64,000 bases of DNA from Thermaerobacter sp. FW80 (GCF_004634385.1 NZ_CP037895.1:1463245-1527244); one strand, 5' to 3'; positions 45,974 through 54,523 are shown, counted from the stretch's first letter. The notes: generated by a model from the sequence alone, not told the origin. Numbers and translations are program-made.

Positions 45974-47098
45974 TCACCGCACCTCCTCCAGGGCGGCGTC
46001 GACCCGGTCGCGCACGTCGGCCGGCACCCATTGCTCCCAGTCGCGGTAGGTCTGGAGGAACCACACGGCCGCCTCCTCCGGCTTGGCGTTCTCGTCCTGC
46101 ATGTAGGCCAGGGCGGCCGCCGTCTGTTCCAGGGTGGTGTCGTATCGCTTCAAGAACTCGACCACCTCGGGGGCCATGGCCTCGAGTCGGCTGTTGGCTG
46201 CCACCAGCACCTGGCTCGGCGGGTAGGCGCAGGCCTTGTCGCTCTCCCAGCACTCGTCGCTGTAGGCCGGTTCCTCCAGCCGAATCAGCTCGTACTTGCC
46301 GGTGATCCACGTGGGCTCCCAGTAGTAGCCCACCCACGGCTTGCCCTGCTCGTAGGCGGTGGCGATGGAGGTATTCAGGCCCGCCTCCGACCCCGGGTTG
46401 AAGGCGGTGAAGCGGTCGGTCAACCCATAGGCCTCGAGCTTCTGGGGGTTGATGTCCGAGCACACCCAGCCGGTGGGACAGTTGTAGAAGCGGCCCTTGC
46501 CGGGCTCCGACGGGTCTTCGAACAGCTGCCAGTAACGCTCCAGGTCCTGGACGGTGCGCAGGTCCGGGGCCATGGGCGCGATGCCGCGTTCCGGGTCGCC
46601 CTCGACGACGTAGGCGGGGACGTACCACCCCTGCGGGGACTCGGGATAGTTCCGGCCCAGGTCGAGGACCCGACCGGAGTCCACGGCCTTCTGCCAGGCC
46701 TCGCGGATGTTGTCGGGCCAGAGCTCCATGGTGATGTGGACGCTGCCGTCCTGCAGGCCCTGGAGGATGGGGACGGTGTCGCCGAACTTGTAGTCGACGG
46801 GGTAGCCGTAGCCCTGCTCGATGATGAACCCGGCGATGCGATTGTGCACCTGCACGCTGTCCCAGCTGAAGTCGCCGAAGACCAGGGTGGGCTTCTCGCC
46901 GGACGGGCCGCCACCGCCCGCCGGACCGTCGGCTGGGCCGGTTCCTCCCCCGGCGGATCCCCCGCCGCCGGGGCCGGCGCCGCTGCCGCATGCCGTCGCC
47001 ACCAGGATGACCACCAGCGTCAGGAGAGACGGGGCCCATCGACGGACCCGCGGGGCGCGCCGGCGGACACCCGCCGCTCGCCGTGCCGCGGTCTTCAC
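45974..47098 (-). CDS. proX: Glycine betaine-binding lipoprotein
   Basis: 374 residues. A lipoprotein signal with Arg-rich start and lipobox VATAC (Cys at about 36) and a Gly-rich tether precede an OpuAC-type binding domain (PTLVFGDFSWDSVQVHNRIAGFIIEQGYGY, ITMELWPDN, YYWEPTWI with aromatic residues for the betaine cage). Captures betaine or proline-type solutes outside the membrane for ProW/ProV. GTG at 47098 follows GGAGGGAGGTCGTTGC. First gene of the operon in transcription order. Confidence 0.93.
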   Translation of the reverse strand: MKTAARRAAGVRRRAPRVRRWAPSLLTLVVILVATACGSGAGPGGGGSAGGGTGPADGPAGGGGPSGEKPTLVFGDFSWDSVQVHNRIAGFIIEQGYGYPVDYKFGDTVPILQGLQDGSVHITMELWPDNIREAWQKAVDSGRVLDLGRNYPESPQGWYVPAYVVEGDPERGIAPMAPDLRTVQDLERYWQLFEDPSEPGKGRFYNCPTGWVCSDINPQKLEAYGLTDRFTAFNPGSEAGLNTSIATAYEQGKPWVGYYWEPTWITGKYELIRLEEPAYSDECWESDKACAYPPSQVLVAANSRLEAMAPEVVEFLKRYDTTLEQTAAALAYMQDENAKPEEAAVWFLQTYRDWEQWVPADVRDRVDAALEEVR

Positions 47099-47193
47099 GC
47101 AACGACCTCCCTCCGCGGCAGGCCGCATGGGCGCGGGGGAACGAAGCGGCGGTCGGTTCCGTGGCGGTGGAATCCGGCCGCAGAAGGGGGGAC

Positions 47194-47222
47194 AGGGTAG
47201 GCAGGGAATGGCGTGCATGCAA
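47194..47222 (-). promoter_or_regulatory. Promoter of proXVW
   Basis: TTGCAT (47222-47217) and TACCCT (47199-47194) with a 17-base spacer, about 95 bases before the proX GTG. Confidence 0.5.
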
Positions 47223-47851
47223 CGCCCGCGTGCCTACGGGGTTAGCTGACGGGCTCGGGCCGGGCTGCCCTATCCCGGAGTCGCCGCGGCCTGGAGTGCG
47301 GTCCCGCGCTGCGTGCCCGGCGGACGGAGGACGCGACGCGGCGGTCGCGTCCGCTCGTCCCTGGGCCGGCGGGGTCGCCCGCTGGCGGCCGCGGCGGCCG
47401 GGAATTCGCCCCGAAGACGGTTCCCCCGCGCCCCTGGAGGGGGCTTCGGCCTGCCGTTTCGATTTGTATCTCCCATGCTAAACCAAAGGGAGGCGTCGTG
47501 CAAGCACCGATCGGCCTGCGACGAGGGGATGGCATAGGACGAGAGACGATGAGTAACGCACTGGCTGTTACTCGGTCCTCCCGAGGCGCGGTGGCCGACG
47601 GCGTCCGGACGGCCACGGCGAGTCTGGGTGTCCGATGGGCCGCGCGGGGTTGGCCTCTGGTCCGTCGCCCCGCGTCAGGGCCTGCGTTGGCGCGTGGGCC
47701 CGGGTCGGCGCCGCCGCCCGGCCATCCTGCGCCGGAGGCGGGGCGCGTCCACGGCCGGAGTCCCGGGGCGTTCGCGGCCGGCGGGCGCAGGCCGTCGGCA
47801 GCGGGGGGCAGGGCGCCTTGCGGCCGCCAGCCCCTCGGAGGGCGGCAGCTT
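47223..47851. other. Intergenic region with an AT-rich patch and a 7-bp inverted repeat
   Basis: No supported gene. An AT-richer patch (about 47458-47485) precedes AAAGGGAGGCGTC-GTG at 47498, but the frame that follows is only an antisense shadow of the deacetylase gene. GAGTAAC (47551-47557) and GTTACTC (47567-47573) form an inverted repeat with a 9-base spacer, possibly an operator. Confidence 0.4.
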
Positions 47852-49009
47852 TCAAGAGGGCTCGGCGGCGACGGGCCCCGACCGCCCGCGCCCGTTGCCA
47901 TCGTACGGGGCGACCCAGAAGCTCTCCTCGCGGAGGAGCTGGTCGAAGCGCCGGGCCATCTCCTCGTCCTGCCGCAGCCGCTCGTCCCACCCGGTGGTCT
48001 GGGATCGGTGGGCGCGGAAGGCGGCCTCCTTCAGGGTGCGCACCTCGGCGATGGGGACGGTGACCACGGGCAGGCCGGGATCCGCATCGCGCAAGGGGCC
48101 CTTGACGAACAGCAGCCGCGGCCGCAGCCGGCCCAGCGCGGCCACCGCCTCCACCGTGGCAGCGCCGACGGCGTCGTGGTCCGGATGGCCGCCCAACTCC
48201 GGATGGAAGGTGATCACGGTGGTGGCGCCGGTCTCCTCCAGGATGGCGCGGATGCGCCCAGCCAGCTGGGCGCGATCCTGGAACTCGACGGTCTTGTCCC
48301 AGACCCCCAGCACGCGGACGTCCGTGACGCCGACGGTCGCCATGGCCCGGCGCAGTTCCTCGATGCGCAGCGGCCCCAGGGACTCGCGGTTGGCCAGCGG
48401 CGGCCGCCCGACGCGGCGGCCCATCTGGCCGGCGGTGACGCAGACCATGGTGACGCCGATGCCCTGCCGCACGGCCCGGGCCATGGTGCCGGCGGCGCCG
48501 AAGGACTCGTCGTCCGGGTGGGCCAGGACCACCACCAGGTGTCGGTCCCACGGGGCGGGGACCGGGTCCGTGGCGGTCACCGGCATCGTTTCCGGCGCAG
48601 GCGCCGGTTCCCGCTCGCCCTCCGGCGGCTGCCGTGGCGTCAAGGTGGTCGCCGGCCGGTCGGCGGTCCCCCCGTCGGTCGCCAAGGGGAACGGGCGTCG
48701 CGCCACCTCGAGCACCACGGTCAACCGGTCTTCGTCGTCATGGCCCTCCAGGAGGACCCGATCCGGCTCTTGCCACCAGTGGGTCAGCCCCTCGGCGTAG
48801 ACCCAGCCGCCCATCACCCGCAGACCCACGCGGTAGGGGCCGCGGCCGCGCACGGCGGCCGCCTCCAGGTGAACCCGGACGTTGCGCGCGAAGGCGCCGA
48901 AACCGCCGCGGGTGTAGGCGCCGTGGGTGGTCTCCAGGTGCAGGTACACCGCGTCGCCGACGTACGCTTGCAGGGCCCGCTGGACGCGGGCGGGGTCGAT
49001 GGTCTCCAT
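47852..49009 (-). CDS. YojF (DUF1806)-BshB2 fusion, PIG-L deacetylase of the bacillithiol type
   Basis: 385 residues. Residues 1-108 match YojF/DUF1806 (YLHLETTHGAYTRGG, ARNVRVHLEAAAVRGRGPYRVGLRV, GGWVYAEGLTHW, LLEGHDDEDRL). A Pro/Glu-rich linker (about 110-155) leads to a PIG-L/LmbE deacetylase with the zinc motif AHPDDE at 163-168 and a second His-rich site (FHPELGGHPDHDAVG). In Bacillus subtilis the same two parts are the neighbouring genes yojF and yojG (bshB2), the latter removing acetyl from GlcNAc-malate in bacillithiol synthesis. Here they are one polypeptide. Bacillithiol role is inferred; other GlcNAc deacetylations are possible. ATG at 49009 follows GAGGAGGCGGTCC. Confidence 0.87.
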   Translation of the reverse strand: METIDPARVQRALQAYVGDAVYLHLETTHGAYTRGGFGAFARNVRVHLEAAAVRGRGPYRVGLRVMGGWVYAEGLTHWWQEPDRVLLEGHDDEDRLTVVLEVARRPFPLATDGGTADRPATTLTPRQPPEGEREPAPAPETMPVTATDPVPAPWDRHLVVVLAHPDDESFGAAGTMARAVRQGIGVTMVCVTAGQMGRRVGRPPLANRESLGPLRIEELRRAMATVGVTDVRVLGVWDKTVEFQDRAQLAGRIRAILEETGATTVITFHPELGGHPDHDAVGAATVEAVAALGRLRPRLLFVKGPLRDADPGLPVVTVPIAEVRTLKEAAFRAHRSQTTGWDERLRQDEEMARRFDQLLREESFWVAPYDGNGRGRSGPVAAEPS

Positions 49010-49143
49010 GGACCGCCTCCTCACCCTCGACGCCCGTGGCTTCCACCGGATGCACGGGAGCGGGGGCCGTGGCCGGTGCCCGGCCGCGGCCCCCATCCCT
49101 TGCTTCGCCAGGCGGCCCGGTCCTCCTCTTGGACGAGCGCGTC

Positions 49144-50427
49144 CTACGGCCAGCGGGAGCGCGGCTGGGGTGGGGCAGCGGCGGCCGGGCGCGCGGCGTC
49201 CTGGGGGAGCCGGGGCGGCGAGGGTGCGGTGCCGCCGGGTGGGGGCGACGCCGTATCGGTGGCCGGCGCCGGCCGCTCCGCGGGGTAGACGGGAGCCCGG
49301 CGTCCCACCGCGACCACCAGGGCTACCGCGACCGCGGCGAGCACCGTGACCCCGTCGACCCGTTCGCCCAGGGCGGCGTGGGCGACGAAGAGGGTCAGGA
49401 AGGGCTGCAGCAGCTGCAACTGGCTGGTCCGCGCCACCCCGGCCAGGGCCATGGCGTGGTACCAGAGGATGAAGGCGCCGAACTGGGTCACGACGCTGAT
49501 GTAGAGCCAGGCCAGCCAGGCCCGCACCGCCGGGTCCCACCCTGGCCGGGCGGCTGCCGTCGCCGCAGCGGCGGAGAGGGGTGGGGACCCCATCGGCGCC
49601 GGCCCGGAGGAAGGGGGTCCCGGGACGGACGGGGCCGCAGGCCCGGCGATGATCGCCCCCCAGGTCGCGGCAAGGGTGAGCGGCAGGGCGGCCCACAGCC
49701 CCCATGCGATGGGGAGGAACCCGCCATGACGCCGCGCCAGGCGGCCGCCCTCCGCGTGCCCGGCGGCGGCCAGCACGACGGCCGCCAGCATCAGGAAGTC
49801 GGCGGCGTGGGGGCGACCGGCCCCCTGGCGCACGGCGAATCCCACCACCACGCCGCTTCCCACCATCGCCGCCAACCAGAACCGGGCCGAGGGCCGCTCC
49901 CCCGCCCGCAACGCGGCGAGTCCCGATGTCAACAGGGGCAGCAGTCCCAGGAGCACCGCCCCGTGGGCTGCCGGGAGCTGGGTCAGCGCCAGCGTCGAGA
50001 GCCAGGGGAAGGCGACGGTGGTGCCGGCGGCCACCACGAGGACCGAGGGCCATGCGGTCGGGGGAGGCAGCCAGCGGGCCATCGTGCGGACGGCGGGGCG
50101 TCCCCGGGGGGATCCGGGCGCGGCGGCGCGGCCGCGGACCGTGAGGGCCGCGAGGGCCGCGGCCAGGGCCGCGCCCGCCGACCGGCCGGGGCCCACCAGC
50201 TCGCCGGGGAGGTGCTCCAGGGCCACCCGGGTGGCGGGGAGGGTGAGGCTGAAGAGCGCGACGGCCAGCAGCCCCAGGGCGGCGCCCGCGGCCTCGCGGG
50301 CGCCGCCCTGGCGATGGGGCCTGGGCTCCCGTCGACGATCCCGCCGCGGGGCGGCATGGATGGCACCGGCACCAGGAGCCGGCACCGCGCGGTCGCGGTT
50401 CCGACGGCGGCAACGCGGCGAACGCAA
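49144..50427 (-). CDS. EamA/DMT-superfamily transporter
   Basis: About 427 residues with ten predicted helices in two EamA repeats: GLLAVALFSLTLPATRVALEHLPGELVG opens the first, AAHGAVLLGLLPLLTSGLAAL closes it, and the second ends with TSQLQLLQPFLTLFVAHAALGERV. Exports or imports small metabolites, substrate unknown. The start is uncertain: TTG at 50427 has GGGGAAGGA about 10 bases upstream and sits a normal distance from a TAGACT -10 (50476-50471); the ATG at 50457 has no ribosome site. A 50-residue Arg-rich lead and low-complexity inserts and tail surround the helices. Confidence 0.83.
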   Translation of the reverse strand: MRSPRCRRRNRDRAVPAPGAGAIHAAPRRDRRREPRPHRQGGAREAAGAALGLLAVALFSLTLPATRVALEHLPGELVGPGRSAGAALAAALAALTVRGRAAAPGSPRGRPAVRTMARWLPPPTAWPSVLVVAAGTTVAFPWLSTLALTQLPAAHGAVLLGLLPLLTSGLAALRAGERPSARFWLAAMVGSGVVVGFAVRQGAGRPHAADFLMLAAVVLAAAGHAEGGRLARRHGGFLPIAWGLWAALPLTLAATWGAIIAGPAAPSVPGPPSSGPAPMGSPPLSAAAATAAARPGWDPAVRAWLAWLYISVVTQFGAFILWYHAMALAGVARTSQLQLLQPFLTLFVAHAALGERVDGVTVLAAVAVALVVAVGRRAPVYPAERPAPATDTASPPPGGTAPSPPRLPQDAARPAAAAPPQPRSRWP

Positions 50428-50535
50428 GGGGTCCCCGTCCTTCCCCGGGTCCGGCATCGGCCGCGGTCCCAGTCTACGCCGGGACCGAGGGGAGCGTTCG
50501 CGCCGGGCCGACGTCCCGGGGCGTCGCTGCGCTGC

Positions 50536-51948
50536 TCACCCCAGGGCCCGCAGGTCTCGCACGACCCCATCCAGGGCCCGGGCGGCGGAGGGGTCGAGGG
50601 CGTCCAGGGCGCGCGCCTCGACGGCCATGGCACTGAGGTACAGGCGCGGTCGCTGGGCTTGTCGGGCGCGGCAGCGGGCGATGCGCGCCAGCACCAGCGC
50701 CCGGCGGTGGCGTCCCGCGGCCAGCTCAAGGTTGGCCAGGTCCACCAGCACGCTGGCCACGCCGTCGAGGCGGCCGATGCGGCGATACCGCGCCAGGCAC
50801 TGCCGGAGGCGCTGCCGACCCAGCCTCCACGCCCCCTGGCGCGCCTGGACGACGCCGAGATCGTGGGTGGCCGTCAGCACGCGCGCGGGGTCCCGGCCCC
50901 GGTACAGCTGGATGGCCCGCTCGAGATGGTAGGCGGCCAGGTCCAGCTGGTTGAGGGCGCAGTAGCAGACGCCCACCCCATGGTGGCAGGCGGCGATCAG
51001 CGTGCGGGGCAGGTGGCGGACCGGCACCGGCACGGGCGCGGGGGCGGATGCCCTCGCCGGCGGGACCCCGCCGGCGCCAGCCTGCCCGGGTGCCGCCGGG
51101 ACCCCGGCCGGTTCCGGGGCCGGTTCCGAGCGGGAACGCGCGTTCCCGGGCGTCGGGGCTGCGGCCGGCTCCACCAGGGACCCCCGGGCGTCTCCGGGCG
51201 TTGCGGACGCGGCCGCCTCCGTACGGGAACCCTGGGCATGCCCGCGACCCGATGGCGGGGCCGCGCGCGGCGGCCGCTCGCGGTCCGGCAACCCGGTGGC
51301 GTAGTACGCCAGGGCCTCCCGGTAGTGCCCCTGGCGGAACAGGGTGCTGGCCAGGGCGACGTGGGCCCGGATGCGGTCGGCGGGGCGGCTCGCGGCCGAC
51401 GCGGCCAGGCGGAACGCCTCCGCCGCGACGGCCAGTTCGTCCCGCTGGAAGGCCAGCTTGCCGCGGGTGTAGTGGAGGCGGAAGGTGGTCCCCGGCGGGC
51501 AGCGATCCAGGGGGACGCGGGCCAGGAGGTTGAGGGCGGCGAAAAGGCACCGGCCGGCCTCGTCCGCCTGGTTGAGACAGGCCAGGGCGTAGGCCAGGTC
51601 GACCTGGACCGAGAGCAGGAGGGGCGAGTCCTCGTCCTGCTCCAGCAGTTCCAGGGCCATGCGGAAGGCCCGCACCGCCTCCCCGAAACGCCGCTGACGG
51701 GTGTAGCGGCGTCCCCGCTGGACGTAGTCATGGATCACGCGGCGGCGGGCGAACTCGTCCTGCTCGCCCAGGAAGAAGCCCACGGGTTTGCCGAGGCGCT
51801 CGGCCAGGAGGCGCAGCGTCGCCAGGGGCGGGACGACCTCGTTGGCCTCGATGCGGCTGATGTAGGAGCGGTCGAAGAGCCCGGCCGCCAGCTGCTCCTG
51901 GGTCAGGCCCAGTTCCCGGCGCCGGGCCCGGATGCGGTCGCCGATCAC
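50536..51948 (-). CDS. XRE-type HTH regulator with TPR domain (candidate peptide receptor)
   Basis: 470 residues. Residues 2-60 are a lambda-repressor-type HTH (RIRARRRELGLTQEQLAAGLFDRSYISRIEANEVVPPLATLRLLAERL). The rest is a chain of TPR-like helical pairs (about 75-220 and 313-465; for example HVALASTLFRQGHYREALAYYATGL and HHGVGVCYCALNQLDLAAYHLERAIQLY). This is the plan of RNPP regulators (PlcR, NprR, Rgg/ComR), whose TPR groove binds short secreted peptides. A 90-residue Ala/Pro-rich insert (223-312) splits the TPR region. GTG at 51948 follows GAAGGGAGGG. It is divergent from the repeat-peptide gene at 52101, the natural candidate ligand; that pairing is inference. Confidence 0.88.
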   Translation of the reverse strand: MIGDRIRARRRELGLTQEQLAAGLFDRSYISRIEANEVVPPLATLRLLAERLGKPVGFFLGEQDEFARRRVIHDYVQRGRRYTRQRRFGEAVRAFRMALELLEQDEDSPLLLSVQVDLAYALACLNQADEAGRCLFAALNLLARVPLDRCPPGTTFRLHYTRGKLAFQRDELAVAAEAFRLAASAASRPADRIRAHVALASTLFRQGHYREALAYYATGLPDRERPPRAAPPSGRGHAQGSRTEAAASATPGDARGSLVEPAAAPTPGNARSRSEPAPEPAGVPAAPGQAGAGGVPPARASAPAPVPVPVRHLPRTLIAACHHGVGVCYCALNQLDLAAYHLERAIQLYRGRDPARVLTATHDLGVVQARQGAWRLGRQRLRQCLARYRRIGRLDGVASVLVDLANLELAAGRHRRALVLARIARCRARQAQRPRLYLSAMAVEARALDALDPSAARALDGVVRDLRALG

Positions 51949-52042
51949 GGGCCGGCCCTCCCTTCGCTCGGCGCGGTGGTCCCCCGGGGCGCTGGTGCGC
52001 GGCTTCCAGGTCACCCGGGTGCACGACCGGCACGCCGTGTTC

Positions 52043-52073
52043 CTATCGCCCGGGTCCACGATGGACTTGCCAA
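52043..52073 (-). promoter_or_regulatory. Possible promoter of the HTH-TPR regulator gene
   Basis: Minus-strand TTGGCA (52073-52068) and CGATAG (52048-52043) with a 19-base spacer, within the 152-base divergent region. No convincing promoter is seen toward the peptide gene. Confidence 0.3.
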
Positions 52074-52100
52074 CGCCCATCGCCCGCGGGAGGTGAGGAC

Positions 52101-52388
52101 GTGTTGAGGGTTCGTTGGACGGTCGGCGCAACCCTGTTGGTGGCGCTGACGTGGGCGATCCTCGCGGGGGGTGGAGGTGGGGTGGCAGCAGCCGACGCCG
52201 CTGAGGGCATCCATGCCGACCTGATGGGTCCGGAGATCCCGGAGCTGTCGACCGTGGCGGACCTGATGGGTCCGGAGATCCCGGAGCTGACGGTGCTCGC
52301 GGACCTGATGGGGCCGGAGATCCCCGAGCTGTCGGTCCTCGCGGACCTGATGGGCCCCGGCGTCCCGGAGCTTGACGTGGAGGCCTGA
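52101..52388 (+). CDS. Secreted four-repeat peptide precursor
   Basis: 95 residues. MLRVRW and a hydrophobic helix (TVGATLLVALTWAILAGG) form a signal peptide, with AAADAA as a likely cleavage region. The remaining protein is four 14-residue units at 39-52, 53-66, 67-80 and 81-94: core ADLMGPEIPEL followed by three variable residues; the last unit has GVPEL. Codon third positions differ among units while amino acids are kept, so the peptide seems to be selected. No enzyme or binding domain is present. GTG at 52101 has GGGAGGTGAGG just upstream. It diverges from an XRE-TPR regulator gene. The best reading is a multicopy exported peptide signal; a small repetitive surface protein is the alternative. 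Confidence 0.8.
   Translation: MLRVRWTVGATLLVALTWAILAGGGGGVAAADAAEGIHADLMGPEIPELSTVADLMGPEIPELTVLADLMGPEIPELSVLADLMGPGVPELDVEA
52215..52382 (+). repeat. Four 42-bp in-frame repeats inside the peptide precursor gene
   Basis: Units start at 52215, 52257, 52299 and 52341. Units 1-3 differ mainly at synonymous sites (GGT/GGG, CCC/CCG choices); unit 4 has more changes. Confidence 0.95.
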
Positions 52389-52862
52389 ACCGACCCCGTC
52401 GACCGCCGCGGCCGTCGACGCGACCGCCGTGGCCGTCGGCGCCACCATGAGCGCATCATGGGCGCGATGGCCGGGCGGCACGTCCCGCCCGTGACGATCG
52501 ACGCGACCCGGGGCAGCCCACCGCTGGTGGCGCTCCCCAGGGTCGGGTCCCACGAGGGTGGCTTCGCGCCGCACGCCAACCCCGGCACCCGCCGGCCTGA
52601 TCCGTGAACGCGGGCCTCCCGCGTGAACGCGGGCCTCCCGCGACCGCCGGGAGCCGCTGCGTTTCCATGGGCGGCGGACGGTCCTCCCGTCCACCGCCCG
52701 ACGTGAGGGCCGCCCCGGGCGTCCCGACCCGCCGGCATGGTCGGCGGGCGGCGGGCGCCGGTGGCAGCCCTGGGGGGCAGGCCTGGGACCCTGCGGTCCC
52801 ACCGGGCCTGGCGGGCCACGTTTGGGCGGCGGTCCCGTCCAGGCGGCAGAGGAGGTGGGCCG
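52389..52862. other. Noncoding stretch with a 19-bp tandem duplication
   Basis: GTGAACGCGGGCCTCCCGC occurs at 52604-52622 and again at 52623-52641. The segment 52395-52440 repeats a GACCGCCGYGGCCGTCG theme. No supported gene. Confidence 0.5.
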
Positions 52863-53099
52863 GTGGTGCAGGGGGAGACCGGGACCGGCGGCGACTGCTG
52901 GTGCAGGATCGCGTCCACGGTCCTGGAGGTGTTGTTGACCCAGGCCCTGTGGCTCGGTGTCCGGATCGGCTGGCCCGCACGGCGGCTCCCGCGGCGATCG
53001 GCCGGGGCGAGACCGCGGCGCTGGGGGCTTTCCCGCGGCCGTCGCGAACGCCGCGCGCGGGATCGCGCCGCCGTCCGGCACCGACGGATGACGGCCTGA
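52863..53099 (+). CDS. Possible small Cys- and Arg-rich protein, 78 residues
   Basis: A GTG at 52863 follows AGGAGG (52850-52855) with 7-base spacing. The product starts with GETGTGGDCWCRI, then an amphipathic or hydrophobic stretch (ASTVLEVLLTQALWLGVRIGW) and a strongly basic C-terminus. The short CWC motif and helix near the peptide-receptor locus make it worth noting, but there is no homolog recognised and the basic tail resembles noncoding GC-rich sequence. It ends 45 bases before the manganese catalase and may be only a leader. Confidence 0.3.
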   Translation: MVQGETGTGGDCWCRIASTVLEVLLTQALWLGVRIGWPARRLPRRSAGARPRRWGLSRGRRERRARDRAAVRHRRMTA

Positions 53100-53144
53100 G
53101 CTGCGGGACCGCCGCCCGCAGCTTGCCGGTGGGAGGGAGAGAGC

Positions 53145-54029
53145 GTGTTCCTGCGCATCGACCGCTTGGCCGTGGAGTTGCCGCGACCGAAGGAGGCGGA
53201 CCCGAACGCCGCCGCGGCGGTGCAGGAGCTGCTGGGCGGGCGCTTCGGCGAGATGTCGACGCTGATGAACTACACCTACCAGTCCTTCAACTTCCGCGGG
53301 CGGGAGAAGCTGCGGCCCTACTACGACCTGCTGGTCAACATCGCCACGGAGGAGCTGGGGCACATCGAGCTGGTGGCGGCGACCATCAACCTGCTGCTGG
53401 AGGGGAGCACGCGGCCGGGTGCGCCGGAGACGGCGCCGCTGGCGGTGGCGAAGGACCTGCGCAACACCCACCACTTCATCGCCACGGGACAGGCGGCGCT
53501 GGTGGGCAACTCCATGGGCGCGCCCTGGAGCGGCGACTACGTGTTCTCCAGCGGTAACCTGGTGCTGGACCTCTTGCACAACTTCTTCCTGGAGTGCGGG
53601 GCGCGGCTGCAGAAGATCCGGGTCTACGAGATGACGACGAACCCGGTGGCGCGGGAGATGATCGGCTATCTGCTGGTGCGGGGCGGCGTGCACGTGCTGG
53701 CGTACGCGCGGGCGCTGGAGACGCTGACGGGGGTCGAGGTGGCGCGGATGCTGCCGATCCCGGACATCGACAACAGCAAGTTCCCCGAGGCGCGCAAGTT
53801 CGAGGCGATGGGGATCCACCGCAAGCTGTACCGGCTGAGCCCGGACGACTTCCGCGAGGTGGCGCGGATCTGGAAGGGGACGGCACCGGACGGCGGGCAG
53901 CTGGAGGTGGTGGACGGCGCGCCGGAGGGCGGGCCCGTGCCCGAGCTGGCGGAGGTTCCGGAGAGCTTCGTGCCCGGTATCGACCCCGGGGAGCTGCAGG
54001 AGCTGGCGCGGAAGCTGGCCAGCGCCTGA
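53145..54029 (+). CDS. Manganese catalase
   Basis: 294 residues, normal for the non-heme dimanganese catalases. Metal ligands fit the Thermus enzyme in order and spacing: Glu36 (RFGEMSTLMNY), Glu70 and His73 (ATEELGHIE), Glu150 (FFLECGARLQ) and His183 (RGGVHVLAYARALE). Degrades hydrogen peroxide in the cytoplasm. The C-terminal 45 residues form an acidic tail after the RIWKGTAPDGG end of the core. GTG at 53145 follows GGGAGGGAGAGAGC. Unlike most neighbours it has no low-complexity insert. Confidence 0.95.
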   Translation: MFLRIDRLAVELPRPKEADPNAAAAVQELLGGRFGEMSTLMNYTYQSFNFRGREKLRPYYDLLVNIATEELGHIELVAATINLLLEGSTRPGAPETAPLAVAKDLRNTHHFIATGQAALVGNSMGAPWSGDYVFSSGNLVLDLLHNFFLECGARLQKIRVYEMTTNPVAREMIGYLLVRGGVHVLAYARALETLTGVEVARMLPIPDIDNSKFPEARKFEAMGIHRKLYRLSPDDFREVARIWKGTAPDGGQLEVVDGAPEGGPVPELAEVPESFVPGIDPGELQELARKLASA

Positions 54030-54523
54030 GGGGTCCGGGGCCCGCGGGGAACGGCGCACCCGCAGGGAACGGCGCTCCCGCCGGGGCCCCGGCGGACGGA
54101 GGGCGTTGGCGACGGCGAGGGGGACGCCGGGGCGAGCAGTCGGTTGGTGGCTGGAGGCGAGCAACTCGGCGGATGTCGCTGGGCCACGCGCCCGCGGCCC
54201 GGCGGCGGTTCCGCGGAACCGCCGCCGGGCCGTCGCGTTCCTCCGGCATGTGGGCGTCCCGCCCCGCGCGCAGTCGCCTCCGGGGCCTGCAACCTGCGCG
54301 GCCCACCCGCCAAGGTCGCGGTGCGCCCACCGCCATGGTCGTCGTGCGGGTCGTTCATGACGGGGCGGCGGCCGGCGCATCCTGACCTCGGTGGCGTCCG
54401 GGCACGCTGGCAAGGCGATGGCCGCTCCGGTGCGGGTGCACCGACGCGTGCTTCCCGGACGGCGGCCCGGACGCGGTCGGCAAGGAGGCCGTCGGTCGTG
54501 GCCGCTCAGGAGGAGGGTCGACG
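54030..54523. other. Intergenic region with a 36-bp perfect palindrome
   Basis: GGCCCGGCGGCGGTTCCG (54196-54213) is followed directly by its reverse complement (54214-54231). It may terminate the catalase transcript about 170 bases past the stop. No gene recognised in the region. Confidence 0.5.

Noticed and set aside
47498-49288. A 596-residue plus-strand protein with a good ribosome site at its start
   Set aside because: Its frame is low complexity and runs antisense through the YojF-BshB2 gene; no domain is recognisable.
52215-52382. Ice-binding or collagen-like structural repeat protein
   Set aside because: Only four units, 95 residues in total, and no matching periodic motif; adjacency to a TPR regulator fits a signal peptide better, though a surface role is not excluded.
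50536-54029. Toxin-antitoxin or phage lysogeny module (AimR-like)
   Set aside because: No phage genes, integrase or toxin are nearby, and the regulator has a full XRE HTH with a chromosomal metabolic neighbourhood.
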